DNA of 64,000 nucleotides from Margaritispora aquatica (lineage: Eukaryota > Ascomycota > Leotiomycetes > Helotiales > Discinellaceae). The stretch lies in assembly GCA_007644065.1 (NCBI GenBank), contig VJWN01000038.1, positions 156,267 to 220,266 on the forward strand, read 5' to 3'. Shown here in pieces: positions 11,238 through 22,796 of this stretch. The position numbers and the translations under genes were made by a program. The notes beneath the pieces are model-generated. The model saw only the letters and a list, made by a program, of their open reading frames with translations, was not told the DNA's origin and made no database searches. Each line of letters starts with the position of its first letter. Positions within the stretch are counted from its first letter, which is position 1.

Positions 11238-12000
11238 ATGTCGTTCGTCTACAAAATCCACCGCATCCCGACCGAGGAGCCCATCCTGTCCGCCTTCCTG
11301 GCGGGCAAGCTGGCGGCCCTGCGCCTGCAGGCGCTGACGCTCTCGCCGGCCGCTTTTGGCGGCCAGTTCGTCTTTGAGATCTTTGCCCACATGCCCTACT
11401 CGACGTGGATCGAGAGGTTGCAGAGGCCCAATTTCCATACCTTTGTTGCGGTCGCGTATCCGGAGGGCACGGCGGAGGAGGAGCAGACGGTTGATCGGGG
11501 GGATATTGTGGGAACTGCGACGCTCAGTAAGTTGGACGCTGTGATGATGAGATGTGATGTTCTCTGTGGATGGAACGGTAACTGATTGAACCTCAGTTGG
11601 GCCCATCCCGAAGAAAGAGTACATGTTTAGCGATTTTGATGAAACGAAGGTTGGCGAGGATGATGAGGAGAGCAAATGGCACTGCACGGCTTTATACTGC
11701 AGTCCCGAGACTCGGGGGAAGGGTTTGGGCAGATTACTTGTCAACACGCGGATTGAATTTGCGAAAACCGAATCGACGACCAAAAAGGTCAGAATTCGCG
11801 TTCTCGCCCATCCGCATAATCCCAAGGTGCTCGAGCCATTGAAAGCTCGTGGGTTTGTGGACGTGGGCAGATGTGCGGGTATCGAAGCGATTCCTGCGAG
11901 TGGTGATGCGATGCTACTCCCCGCTGATGGAGGGGCAAGTAATCCGGAGGTTTTCCACGTTCGCCATGTGTATGTAATGGAATTGGAGATTACAAAGTAG
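11238..12000 (+). CDS. GNAT-family N-acetyltransferase
   Basis: Would transfer an acetyl group from acetyl-CoA to an amine; the target is unknown. Two exons (11238-11526 and 11597-12000) with an intron starting GTAAGT give 230 residues, a single-domain size. Acetyl-CoA motif A is seen as RGKGLGRLLV at about residues 140-150, after a strand ending in CTALYCSPE. The motif-B-like part contains LEPLKARGFVDVG. The N-terminal exon is markedly GC-rich. It sits between the prenyltransferase and FAD-oxidase genes, so it may be part of the same gene group, but fungi carry many unrelated GNAT genes. Confidence 0.85.
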
Positions 12001-12883
12001 TGCTTAGTTAGTGCTAGAGAATTAGAGGGCATGTTTCGTTCACATTGCATTCCAAAATGCATCTATGTCTTTCGTTTGGTAGCTTCTCCATTCCCATTCA
12101 CATGCTCCTGTCGGATTTAACAAGACATTCACCCAATATCCCATGCCTCGCTTGGCTTGGCTCTTCAGGTCATCATACTTGAATCTTCAGATGAATTCCC
12201 GAGAGAGCTGCTGCATCGAAATGCGACACATGGCTTGTTGTGCAGAGCATAATTCCTTGGCGATATTCCACTCGGTGGAGGAACACCGAGACCACGCCAT
12301 GGCGGATCCTATCCTTGGCTGTACGTTCTTCGAGAAACACAGCGGTCTCACCGAGCAGTAAGAATTGCATTTCCAAGCGTGCTACCTGATACTTCTAGAC
12401 ACTCAATCTTCGGAATTCCTACGAGCTGAGCTTGGCTCTGAGGTTGAAGTGGGGCTGTAAGTCGCTTCACGAAGGGGCCGAAAATCGAAAGATCTCATAG
12501 CTGAAAGATACTGTATGTGAAAGTATATGAGCGCTGAGTAAAATGTGCGATCTTGTTTTGTATTCAACAAGTTTCAACCTATCAGAAGCTGGAAGGGCGG
12601 GAGCTTTACCCGGAAACGCCGTCAAAAGAAAGATGGTGGGGGGGGGGGGGAGGTAACATAACGGGTTACCCCTTGGACCGCTCGGGACAAGCCGAGATAC
12701 ACGTGATCTCTATTTATGGATCGTTACTCTGTCAACGAAATGTTCACGATCTATGAAGATAAAAACTCTTAGTACAGCACTTGGGATTTTATATTGGTTT
12801 TCAGCGCACAAGGTACCACCTGCCTTATCTTGAGTTATCGGCCATTGCGCCATTTCCAATCGATTTTCAAATTACTAAGCAAA
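12001..12883. other. Intergenic, nothing recognised
   Basis: No supported gene. A run of ten or more G lies near 12640-12651. Open frames at 12143-12361 and 12553-12756 have no family features. Confidence 0.5.
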
Positions 12884-14782
12884 ATGTATTATCAATACAT
12901 TCTCCGCCTAGTAACTGAAGGACTGCAATTTGCCTCAGGTTTCTCAAGCGGCTCTACTTGTCGATGTAGGCCGTGGGAGCCATGTTGGCCAACGGAGAAA
13001 GAATGGACGGATTTCGGTAATTCAATTGATGGAAATCTTGTCCGCCTATATCCTGTCGGATCTGTATGCCATGAGCCAACATTCAACCGCACCGCATGTG
13101 ACAACCTTGTAGCCATCCAAAGCGATAGTGCCTGGAGGGCATCACAACCAGGTCGGTAACTCTCTGAGATCTTATTCTGAGTCATTTTCAAATCCCATTC
13201 AAAAACTAACAAGGCTTTTCACAGCTACATTACAGGACTGGGTGTGGGAAAGTGGTTCGGCTCCAAATGACTCCTGCATGGTTGGACTATCAATCAGCGA
13301 AACGCCTTGCAACCAAGGCCGAATCTCACTCTACTCTGCTATGGTTAAGTCAGCTGAAGACATTCAAAAAGCTGTGAAATTCGCTAGAGATCGTAATCTC
13401 CGTGTCGTGATCAAAAACACCGGGCATGACAGTTCCGGACGATCCAGCTCACCAGATTCCTTCCAAATCTACACCAACCACATGAAAGGACTCCAGCACC
13501 ACGAAGATTTCCACCCGGATGGATCGACAGCCGGGCTTGGGCCTGCTCTCACTATCGGCGCCGGTGTAATGCTCATGGAAGCAAACCGGAAGGGTGCTGA
13601 GGAGGGCTTCATCGTAATGGGAGGGGAATGCCCAACAGTAGGCGCTGCGGGTGGGTTTCTTCAAGGGGGTGGAGTTTCGACTTTTCACAGTTACGCGAGG
13701 GGACTTGCGGTTGATAATGTGCTTCAGTATAAAGTAGTACTTGCCAGTGTATGTCTCTCATTTTGATTTCATTGAGCCAGCAAGCTGACATGAACGTTCA
13801 GGGAGAATTCGTTACCGCCAATGCGTTCCAGAATCAGGATTTATTCTGGGCACTCAGAGGAGGCGGAGGTGGCACGTTTGGAGTCGTCACCGAAGCCACA
13901 GTCCGAGTCTTTCCTGATGACCCCACCGTGGTCTGTACCGTGACGATTTCATTGCCTTCGTCTAACGAGGAGTTGTTCTTTAACACCGCTATCACTGGTC
14001 TCTTGACCGTGTTGCAAACATTCAACAAAGAAGGCCACCCTGGCCAATACCGCGTCTACCCCTCCGTCGATGGGTTTCGCAAGACTGACTTGATGTTATA
14101 CTTCACCAACACGACGAGTGAGTCAGATGTAGAGGACCGCATGGTGACGGAAATCGAATCATTCACATCCGCAAACGATATTCCATACACCATCTCAACA
14201 AAATTCCATCCACACATCAGCGCTGAGCGCCGAATGGTTGCGGATATCTACCCCGAGGGTTACGGGATTCTCGCAGGCTCATCTCTCGTTCCCGAACGGC
14301 TCTTCAACTCCACCTCTGGACCAGCCCAAGTGGCAACGGCATTTTCCAAAATTCCAATGAGGCCAAATGATCTCATTTTCACCAGCAACCTTGGAGGCGC
14401 GGTGGTTGCGAATGGAGCTCGTGCGGACACAGCGATGAATCCTGCCTGGCGCGACGCAGCGCATTTGATTACCTACATTCGCGGTGTCGAGCCTTCCATG
14501 GAGGGCAAACGAACCGCTTTAGAGGAGTTATCTAACCTTCAGATGCCGCCTCTCATTTCGCTGGAGGATCCTAACAGTAGGGTCGCGTATCGCAATCTAG
14601 GCGATCCGAATGAGAAGGATTTTCAGAACGTCTATTGGGGAGGCGAGAATTATCAAAGGTTGTTGAAGGTTAAGCGGGAGGTGGATCCAGGGGATTTGTT
14701 TATTGCGAGGTTAGGGGTGGGAAGCGAGTTTTGGGATGACGAGGGGATGTGTAGGAGGAAGAAGCTTAGGTTTGAGATTTGA
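12884..14782 (+). CDS. Berberine-bridge-type FAD-linked oxidase
   Basis: Oxidises a small organic substrate through flavin and passes electrons to oxygen. Three exons (12884-13151, 13225-13748, 13802-14782) give 590 residues, the usual length. After a short Cys-rich start (CRCRPWEPCWP) comes the FAD-binding PCMH domain with KNTGHDSSGRS (His157) and GGECPTVGAAGGFLQGGG (Cys225). These are the usual sites for double covalent flavin linkage in this family. The C-terminal BBE segment contains YWGGENYQRLLKVKREVDP. The N-terminus is not a convincing signal peptide, so the true start could be in an upstream exon. In fungal clusters such enzymes do oxidative ring closures; this role is inferred from context only. 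Confidence 0.92.
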
Positions 14783-16427
14783 GGATGGTGTGTAAGGAGG
14801 GGATGTTTTTGTTGGAGGCAGAGGGGTAGGTTCGAAACATCAGAATGTTGTGATGATATGTATAAAATAATTATTGTTTACAAGAAAACCATCACCCAAG
14901 AATGACAACACAGACCGCTGGTCTACCAATGCCCAACCCTTTACTCTCATGCTTACATTTCCATCTTTTGAAATTCCTCCAGGTCCATTGCTGCTTGTCG
15001 TAAATGTTCCTTAACTACTACACTTGGGTAGATCTTGTGATGCGAAGTGAGCTGTCAGTCGGCGAGAGGTAGTGTTGTTCCCATTATCACCGATAGTTGC
15101 GAGTCAAGGGACTACAAGCAGTGGAAGTCCGGACTTGTCAGTGTGATTGATTGATCATCACAGATTTCGGCGATCTCGCAGGCCGCAACATACAAATATT
15201 AGCATGCAGGAGTAGAATATCTCGGAACGAATCGATCCACTTACAGATCGCCGTGCTCCCTCAACATCCAAAGTCTAGAACAGCCCAGAATGAATCGCCC
15301 GTGTTCATCTGTGTTTGTAGAGCGGTCAATATGCAAGGGAACTAATTAGCTAACTTACAAGACACGCCGGGAGGGCTTCTTGCTGAATATTTGATTTACA
15401 ATGGTATATTAGCGTCGTTGTCTTACGCGAAGAAGCTCGCTTCTAAGACTCAGGGTTCAAATTTTTGTCATGTTCGAAATGAGAAATTTATATCTTTTTA
15501 GTTTTCAAAATTAGGAATTTACATTTTAGTAGCTTCTTCTAAGTTTAGAATTCTGAATAGTTCGTAATTGAATAGAGATAAAGCTCTTTGGTTGGCCGAG
15601 ATCGTCAAGATGTGAATTTAGCCTAAATATCCCCCCCGTCTTTGCAAAGTGACTAGATATTTTCACTATTTTAGTATAAAGTTTGATAATTTTAACTTGG
15701 TGCAGTGTTATGCTCTAACTACCTTGTACAAAGTATTAGCAAGTTGGCGAAAATCTATTTTATTTTCGCAAGTAAGCTAGGAAATCCCTTTCACAGATGG
15801 CTGGCTTGCTTGCTTATTGAACACTCTGTCAGTCATAATGCTTATTTGGTACTACTTGAGATATCGGAGAAATCGATCTGCAAAGAGATCTACCAGCCAG
15901 CATGATTTCCATTCGAGTGTGTGTGTGTGTGTGTTCTGAATGCTTGTAAGTCCGGCTGGTCAAGCCTATGTCATCCGTGGCGTGGGAAGTCTCGTACAAG
16001 CCATATGCACGACTATGAGACACCTCTCGGGCTTTCCCGAGTTCTGGAGGCTTTCCTTTTCTTTCTTTTTAGCCGAGACATTCAGCTTAAATACTGTGAG
16101 ACAAGCATCTTGTGACCTGCAAACAGCTTTGTGGTCCTGCAAGACGGGGAGCTTGTGATCTGCAAGACAAACAGCTTTGTATCCTGCAAGACAAGCAGCT
16201 CGAATCTTGCAAGACAACCAGCTTCTATTCTGCAAAACAAGCAGCTTCTATCCCGCAAGACAAACAGCTTCTATCGGGCGATATCGGAGCCATGATCTAA
16301 TCTGAATCAGATATACTTGTGTACTCGAAATGACAACAGTTTAAAGCCTTGGGTTTTCGCAGCCAGAACGTAACATTCTCAAATTCCCTCACATCCAACA
16401 ATCCCACAAGAGGAGAGGAACCACACA
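14783..16427. other. Intergenic, AT-rich, with a minisatellite before the oxidase gene
   Basis: No gene is supported. 15360-15780 is AT-rich. A (gt)n run lies at 15917-15932. A 23-bp imperfect tandem array lies at about 16113-16276, some 150 bp before the multicopper oxidase ATG. Confidence 0.55.
16113..16276 (+). repeat. 23-bp imperfect minisatellite, about 7 units
   Basis: Units follow the pattern tctgcaagacaaacagcttnta, with small variations (gcaagacaagcagctcgaa, gcaagacaaccagcttcta, gcaaaacaagcagcttcta). The array ends about 150 bp upstream of the multicopper oxidase start, so it is in or near the promoter. Confidence 0.85.
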
Positions 16428-18659
16428 ATGCGCTACCTTAACAACCTCCCAACTCTGGTGGCTACCATCTTGGGGCTGTCGAGTCTTGTCGCTGCACAAG
16501 TGACGGTTCACAATGAATCTTTCGTCCCAGATGAAGTTATTCACGTCACTGCTGCGAAAACAAAGCAGTCTTGCGTGAGTGAGAAGGAAGTGATCTTGAT
16601 CAACGGTACCAGCCCGGGACCTAAGATCAGACTGGTGGAAGGCAAGACTTTTTGGATTCGAGTCTACAACGATTTGCAACATGAAAATCTTACTATGGTG
16701 AGTTTCCCTTAGCAATTGCTCACAACCATTATCACCGGCCCCACCTCCCCAGAGCCATGTCGCTTAGAACCATTCCTGGTCGCACTTTGAAATAGCTTAC
16801 TAACCAATTTACTCAAACAGCATTGGCATGGTCTCACCATGGCAGCTGCACCATTCTCTGATGGCACACCGCTAGCTTCTCAATGGCCATTCCCACCCGG
16901 TTCTTTCTACGACTACGAGCTGAATGTCCCAGAAGGATCCGCAGGAACCTACTTCTACCACTCCCACGTCGGTATTCAAGCAATTGCATGCACAGGTCCT
17001 CTTTCTGTAAGTAATTCCATTTCTCTTTTTTCCTCAACGGAGCTTTCACCTGATTATGCTCCTGGTGTATATTCGGTTGTGAGAGACAAGTACTAAGAGA
17101 CTCTAGGTTGTTGAATCAGGAAAGCCTCCATATAACTACACCGACGAGCGATGGCTCTTCTTCCAAGATGCTTTTGCCTCAAACGATTCATACATTCTCA
17201 AGGGGCTCACTTCCACACCTCAGAGATACGATGGCGACCAAGCAATGGTCCTTATCAATGGAAAGGGTGGTGGTATCCATGATAATGGAATCGTTTGCAA
17301 CGAGCCTCTGTCAGTGATTAATGTTGAGGCTGGAAAGACCTACAGATTCAGAGTTGTGGGTGCCAGTGCTATCTCGTTCAACACCTTTGGTATTGAAGGC
17401 CACAAGGATCTCGAACTGATTGAAGCTGATGGGTAAGCTCTCACCCTGACCAATATCTATCTGCGATACTTCATTGGATTTCAGCAAAACTAATTCACTT
17501 GAGAAAATAGTTCCTACATCGAGAGATACAACACTTCGTTCATTCAAGTTGCTGCTGGTCAACGTTTCAGTTTCCTCTTCCACGCTCTCGCAAAGCCAAC
17601 GAAACAGCGCTACTACGTGCAACTCGAGACCCGAGACCACGGTGTTCGTTGCTGGTCCTACGCAGTCATCAATTATGGAAACCGATCCGTTGATGCATCG
17701 GGTGTAGTTGCCAAGTACTATCCACCAGTCGCCAGTGTTATCACTCTGCCAGAGCTGGACCACGAGTTCTTGGAGTACAAGCTTCGTCCCATGGTTAACA
17801 ACTACACTAGCGGAGTATACTCATCTGATGATTTCCCAACCGCAGCTGAAGTGACCCGAAGAATCAATGTCACCATCCGTCTCGCCTATGTTGCCCCCAA
17901 CGTCGTCTACTACCTGAACGGCTACCCATGGTTCGAGGAGCACCCAACGGAGCCATACCTCATCTCCATTCTCAAGAATGATAGCATTGAGTTCCCATCG
18001 ATGGAGCGAGCAGCTGCCAACGCTGGTCTCGATCCAGTCTCCCGAGCTTTCCCCGCAGAAATCGGAGAAGTTCTCGAGGTCGTCGTTCGCAACACCGCAT
18101 CGGACAGAGGAAGCTTAGATAACCACCCTTGGCACGTTCACGGTGAGCATGTCTGGCATATCGGAAGCGGTTTTGGAGAATACAACGCCACCGCAAATGA
18201 AGCCAAGTGGAAGAATGCCACTGGAAAGCCAGTGCGAAGAGAGTAAGTTTCTCTCTACAAGGCTTGCAAATGGATCAGATGCTGACTTTACTGTAGTACC
18301 ATGATGATCTATAAGAATAATACCCGCACCAACCCAGGAACGATGGATGGATGGACCGCTTGGAGAATCAGAGTCAAGGCACCCGGTGTCTGGATGATTC
18401 ATTGCCACTTGTTGCCACACATGGTCTTTGGCATGCAAACTGTAAGTTCTCACATACCAAACTTCATTGCTGGCTCGAAAAAGCTAATTGTTTACAGGTT
18501 TGGGTCTTTGGCAACTATACCGATGTCACCAAATTAGTTGGCCAACCTAGCTACAATGGTTATCTGGATTTCGGAGGAAGCGTTGTCGGTAACGAGACTC
18601 ACTGGCCCGAAGTGGTGGACACTGATACCTACCAATCGTGGGCCGACGAGGAGAATTAA
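16428..18659 (+). CDS. Secreted multicopper oxidase (ascorbate oxidase/laccase-like)
   Basis: Oxidises phenols or similar donors one electron at a time and reduces oxygen to water. Six exons (16428-16697, 16821-17006, 17107-17432, 17511-18242, 18297-18441, 18498-18659) give 606 residues. An N-terminal signal peptide (about 1-23, ending SLVAA) is clear. All four copper-binding motifs are present: HWHG (91-94), HSHV (137-140), HPWHVHG, and HCHLLPH near the C-terminus. Several N-x-S/T sites fit a secreted glycoprotein. The tail is acidic rather than the DSGL type of classical laccases. With the prenyltransferase and FAD oxidase it could take part in a pathway such as phenol coupling, but it may also act independently. 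Confidence 0.94.
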
Positions 18660-20247
18660 TGATAATGGTAATGATCGCCAGGAGGCTTAATCAGACTTTT
18701 GGAGGAACTATGGTTCGGCGCGATGTGGTGTCAGCCTATCTCTCTGATAGTGTCGGTTGGAGGTCAGGTGACATGTTCGCAAGATGCATTGCATCTTTGC
18801 ATTACGCTCCTTAATCCCACTGTAATACCCCAATTCACGGTATTTACAGGCTGCCCAGCGCACTGCAGGCGCGGAAGGCGCTGCAGCTAGGTGTTTATGT
18901 TGAGCTTCCTGCTACGGTAGAAGCTCTTCAGAATTCTTAATCAAAACCTATTTCACCCATCACTGTGCCACATGATGCATTCTTTTCTCTCTCTGCCTAT
19001 CTGTGATACCTAGTATGCCCGACATAGCGAGAATCTCGAGCTCGTGGGGGATACAATTTCTGCTATTGGGCCTACATTGATGCTCATTTCGAAAGGCTGG
19101 CTGAACTATTATCCAATCAACTCGCATGTCCCTCGAATACGAGACAGCCTATCACCAGTTAGTTGTCTTGACTTGGTGCCAAAACAAAACAAAACAACAA
19201 AACAAAAGAAAACATGATCTTCCTTCTTCCTTCCTTTTTTTTCCTTTTTTCCTTTTACCCCACCTGGCAACTGAACGTGCGCCAGGATCCACTTTCCGAC
19301 CTTCTCTCTCTCGAGTTCCCTCTCCCTCCCGTGTCAAGTGTGGATCGGCGATATACTACGTACAGTCGTCATTTTCGACAGACCGTTAGCGAAAAAGAAA
19401 AAAACTTATCGGAAGATTCATAACGACTTGAAGAAAAAGAAAAGCTAGTAAGTATCAAGGCAGATCTAATGTACTATAATGGACTTTTGGAACGGTGTGG
19501 TGAAAGGTTCCCCCCCCCAAAAGTGTTGAATAATCCCACCCCCCAAAAACTTTTTACCGTATTAATGAATTTTGACCGAATGGCTAAGGCTAAGGCGTAC
19601 TTGATTGACACCATAGGGAACGAACTAGAGAGAGTAGATCGGAAAGTGGGTCCTGACGTACGATTGAGATTCAAACTTTCTTTCCACTTTCAACATTCGA
19701 TTTGACTAATATTCACACGCAGATCTCATCTACATTTCCGGATTTTTCGATTGATCACAACTGTTTTCGGAGAGCAAGATGTGCGATCATCTCTACGCCA
19801 TTGTGTGTGCAGGAGCATGTATGTGAGTTGTCAAACAGAATGAGCGTCATGTGTCACACGGACAGCAGCATTGAACATTCTCTTGAAATCTTGATTTATT
19901 GGGGCAGTCAACTTAAATTTCTTTTCTTTTCTTTTCTTTTCTTCTGTAACCATTGCGAGTAGCTGAAAATGAGTAGCTCGAAGTGAGACATTGCATGATT
20001 GGAAGTGCCAAATTCACTTCGTCAAAGCTTCAATGGGATGCGTAAGATGAAAGAAGGCGAGTTTAAATGAGAGCATGTCAAAAGCTTGGCATTTATCTTT
20101 TAGTTATGTACTATTGATATGTTCCACAAGAGTTCCCTCCCAATTATTACCACAGCGTCATTTCCCATTGTCATTGAATCCGTAATAATAAGTAGAAAAG
20201 TGCCAATAACCACCAAAACTGACAACTAGAGTAGAGCATTACTTAGT
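18660..20247. other. Intergenic with dispersed repeat and pyrimidine tracts
   Basis: No gene is supported. It holds repeat copy R3 (18748-18985), a caaaa/aacaaaa run and T/C tracts around 19180-19260, a c8 run near 19511, and a (cttttc)n microsatellite at about 19920-19943. Confidence 0.6.
18748..18985 (+). repeat. Dispersed repeat, copy R3 (least decayed)
   Basis: Matches R1 and R2 at the left edge in order and orientation, through ttggaggtcaggtga, ggctgcccagcgc, ctgcagctagg, gagcttcct and agaagctcttcagaat. It keeps more C and G than R1 and R2. It begins about 90 bp after the multicopper oxidase stop codon. Confidence 0.6.
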
Positions 20248-21919
20248 CTAAAGGTCGATTTTGTAAGCCGCAGCGGGGGCGGCGATTTGAAAGGTCGTGG
20301 CACATGTAGAGTCATAAAGACCCGATGGACCAACATTCGGTCCGGTCACGTTGTTGTATCCAAGTCTAATGACCGATGGCGAATAAGGCGTGTACTTAGG
20401 CCATCCACCCTCATAGTTGCTCAGGCCATTGACGGGATCTTTGGCAAATGCAGCCCAGGCTCCCTGCACATATGCTCTGATGGAAATCTCTTCTGGGGTG
20501 TCCTCTGGAATGCCGGGGCCAGTTGGGAGCGTGTCGAAAATGAATGGCACTTCCGAGCAGTGGTAAGCGCCGCTGTCAGGATCGGTCATCAGTCTGGTGT
20601 TGGGGAAGTTGCCAAACCAGCGGTAGCGCCACACAGGGAGGTCGTGAGAAGCACTCATGTTTGCGCGCGCGCCGGCGGGGCAGGCGAACGTGTTGTTGGC
20701 TTGGGCTTCCCAGACTGACATTGGAGCGGTGTAATTGCTCAATGCACTGGCGGGGATGTACAAGCCGGTTTCAAAGTCGTTGTTGCCAACAAGTACGGGC
20801 ACTTGAGTGAAGACCCCGTATTTGGCCAATACTGGATAGTTGGAAAAGCCAGTGATGCCATCAACGGTAGGCTTGAAAACGATGGCTCCCTTTGCCTTCA
20901 GCAAGTCGGCGATGGGCTTCTTCTGCATGCATGCGAGCATGTCGGCACTTGGGGTTTTGGCATCGCCGCAGCCGAGATTCTTTGACACGGCATACCAATT
21001 GGCAGCATTGTTGGCTGGCAAAGCCTTGCCGAAACCAGCCGCACCTGACTCCAGGATGAATGAAGAGACGATGGGGTCCTTGATCCAAGCATATGAGTAT
21101 GAATCAACCGAGGCCGCGCCAGCTGATTGACCAAAGAGTGTGATTCTGGCAAGATCTCCGCCGAACTTGGCGACGTTCTCTCGCACCCACTCTACGGCCA
21201 TGCGCTGGTCGAGGAATCCTGGGTTGTGATTCACGGATGCTGGGTCGCCATGGAATCCAAGAATGTCCACGCGATAACTGAAGCGACGTGTAAGTTTGGG
21301 AATCTCTCAATTAGATGGATGATAACGTACTTGAGGGTCACAACAATAACATCTTGGTGGCCAGCCAGATGTTGCCCGTCATAGAAGGGGATCTGGGTAT
21401 TTCCATTGGTATAGCTTCCACCGTAAATGTAGACCATCACAGCCTTTTTAGCCTCACCCCCAGTTGGAACCCAAACGTTGAGGTTGAGACAGTCTTCATC
21501 AAATCTCGCTTTGGGATCATAGCCAGAGAGTGTTGCAATTCCCTGAGCTGTCAGATTTGCGAAAGAGATATTGAAGTTGTTAATATCGTAGCCCCGGGTG
21601 GAGAACGTGGTTACTGATGGGCAGGCAAACCCCTAATGTTAAGGTCTCAATACGTTTTCATGAACTTCTACAGAGGGAAACTTACAATTATGCGGCCATC
21701 AATCAGGGTTTCACCCACATATTTCTCCGGCGGTTGGAATCTCAGACTGCCAACTGGAGGCTGGGCAAAGGGAATGCCGAGATAGGCTGCCACATTTTTC
21801 TCGATGGTCGCTGGGTAACCTTGAACTGGTCCGCTCGATGTCGAAATCAGCAACTCATCAACAGGCAACGCATAACTCGTTGTCGCCCCAAGAGCGCTCA
21901 GAAGATAGGTGAGCTTCAT
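20248..21919 (-). CDS. Secreted type-B carboxylesterase/lipase
   Basis: Hydrolyses carboxylic esters. Three exons on the minus strand (21686-21919, 21331-21632, 20248-21277) give 521 residues, normal for the family. A signal peptide (about 1-18, MKLTYLL...SYALP) indicates secretion. The oxyanion-hole strand is VYIYGGSYTNGN, the nucleophile elbow is FGQSAGAAS, and a late block AYHCSEVPFIFD carries the expected catalytic His region. EDCLNLNVW is the usual family signature. The 3' half is GC-richer than its surroundings. It faces the multicopper oxidase tail-to-tail across 1.6 kb. Cluster membership is uncertain, since secreted esterases are common in plant-associated fungi. Confidence 0.93.
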
Positions 21920-22271
21920 TTTGCTTGCTTGCACTATCGCTCGAGGTTCTTCGATGGTGGTAGAAATGGGAGCTTAAATTAATCGCCGGTGGTTGGAAAC
22001 GATGCTCCTTTTGAAACAACGAACCAAATTCCTCAAAATCTTTCATGGAAAATGATCTGTAAAACACTTGCCGCTGCACTCATTTCATTGGGGGTATGCC
22101 ATGAGCTGTGAACTGTGATCGGAAATATCCGTACAGTTCTCACGCATAGTCTCACTCATAGTATCGTTCATAGTCTCACTCCCCGTCTCACTTACACCGC
22201 TGCCTCGCTTCTACACTATAAGCGAAAGCGAGCTAGTCTCAGTCACTTTTTTTTTTACTTTTGCGTTCTTG

Positions 22272-22350
22272 CAATATCTAAACAGAGACAATATATCTAA
22301 ACAGAGACATTATATCAAAACATGAAAAAAAATATCAAAATAGAGACAAT
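22272..22350 (+). repeat. Short tandem repeat, atatctaaacagagaca
   Basis: Two near-exact 19-bp copies (caatatatctaaacagaga, cattatatc...) followed by decayed versions ending in agagacaatg. Confidence 0.6.
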
Positions 22351-22767
22351 GTACAGTATTAAAACAAAGACACTAAACCATGAATGAATACCTATCATTT
22401 TTCCGACTTCGTATCTGTATCTGCGTCAGGGATCCTTGTCCAGTGTGCAGATCTGCAGATCTGTCCAGCTGCAGCATCTCTGTCCAAAGTTAGATTCCTC
22501 GGGTCGGGTAGTCCCGGTGTTGGGGGCGGCCCGTGCTGCCGTGGCCCCTGCTGCTGGAGATCAACCAGTATCACACGGGCTCTCTGCAGGTGGGGCTAGC
22601 TCGCTTTTGCCCGAGACCGGCGAGTGGGTTAAGTTGATCCAAGTGGTTCAAGGGGTTCAAGTGGCTTGGAATACGTCTGCGAGTGATGTTGTCAACGTGC
22701 CTATGCATGATGCGGGCACGTGGCTGACTTGCATGACCCTGGACTGGACTGGACTTCCATTGATGGC

Positions 22768-22796
22768 TTGAAATTGAATTTGAAATTCAATTTCAA
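22768..22796. repeat. Perfect 13-bp inverted repeat with 3-base loop
   Basis: ttgaaattgaatt at 22768-22780 is the exact reverse complement of 22784-22796. No following T run or gene end is nearby, so a terminator role is not indicated. Confidence 0.8.

Noticed and set aside
15415..15475. tRNA-like ggttcaaat with a possible cttctaag anticodon loop
   Set aside because: The T stem does not pair (cagGG against TTTTG) and no 7-bp acceptor stem can be formed.
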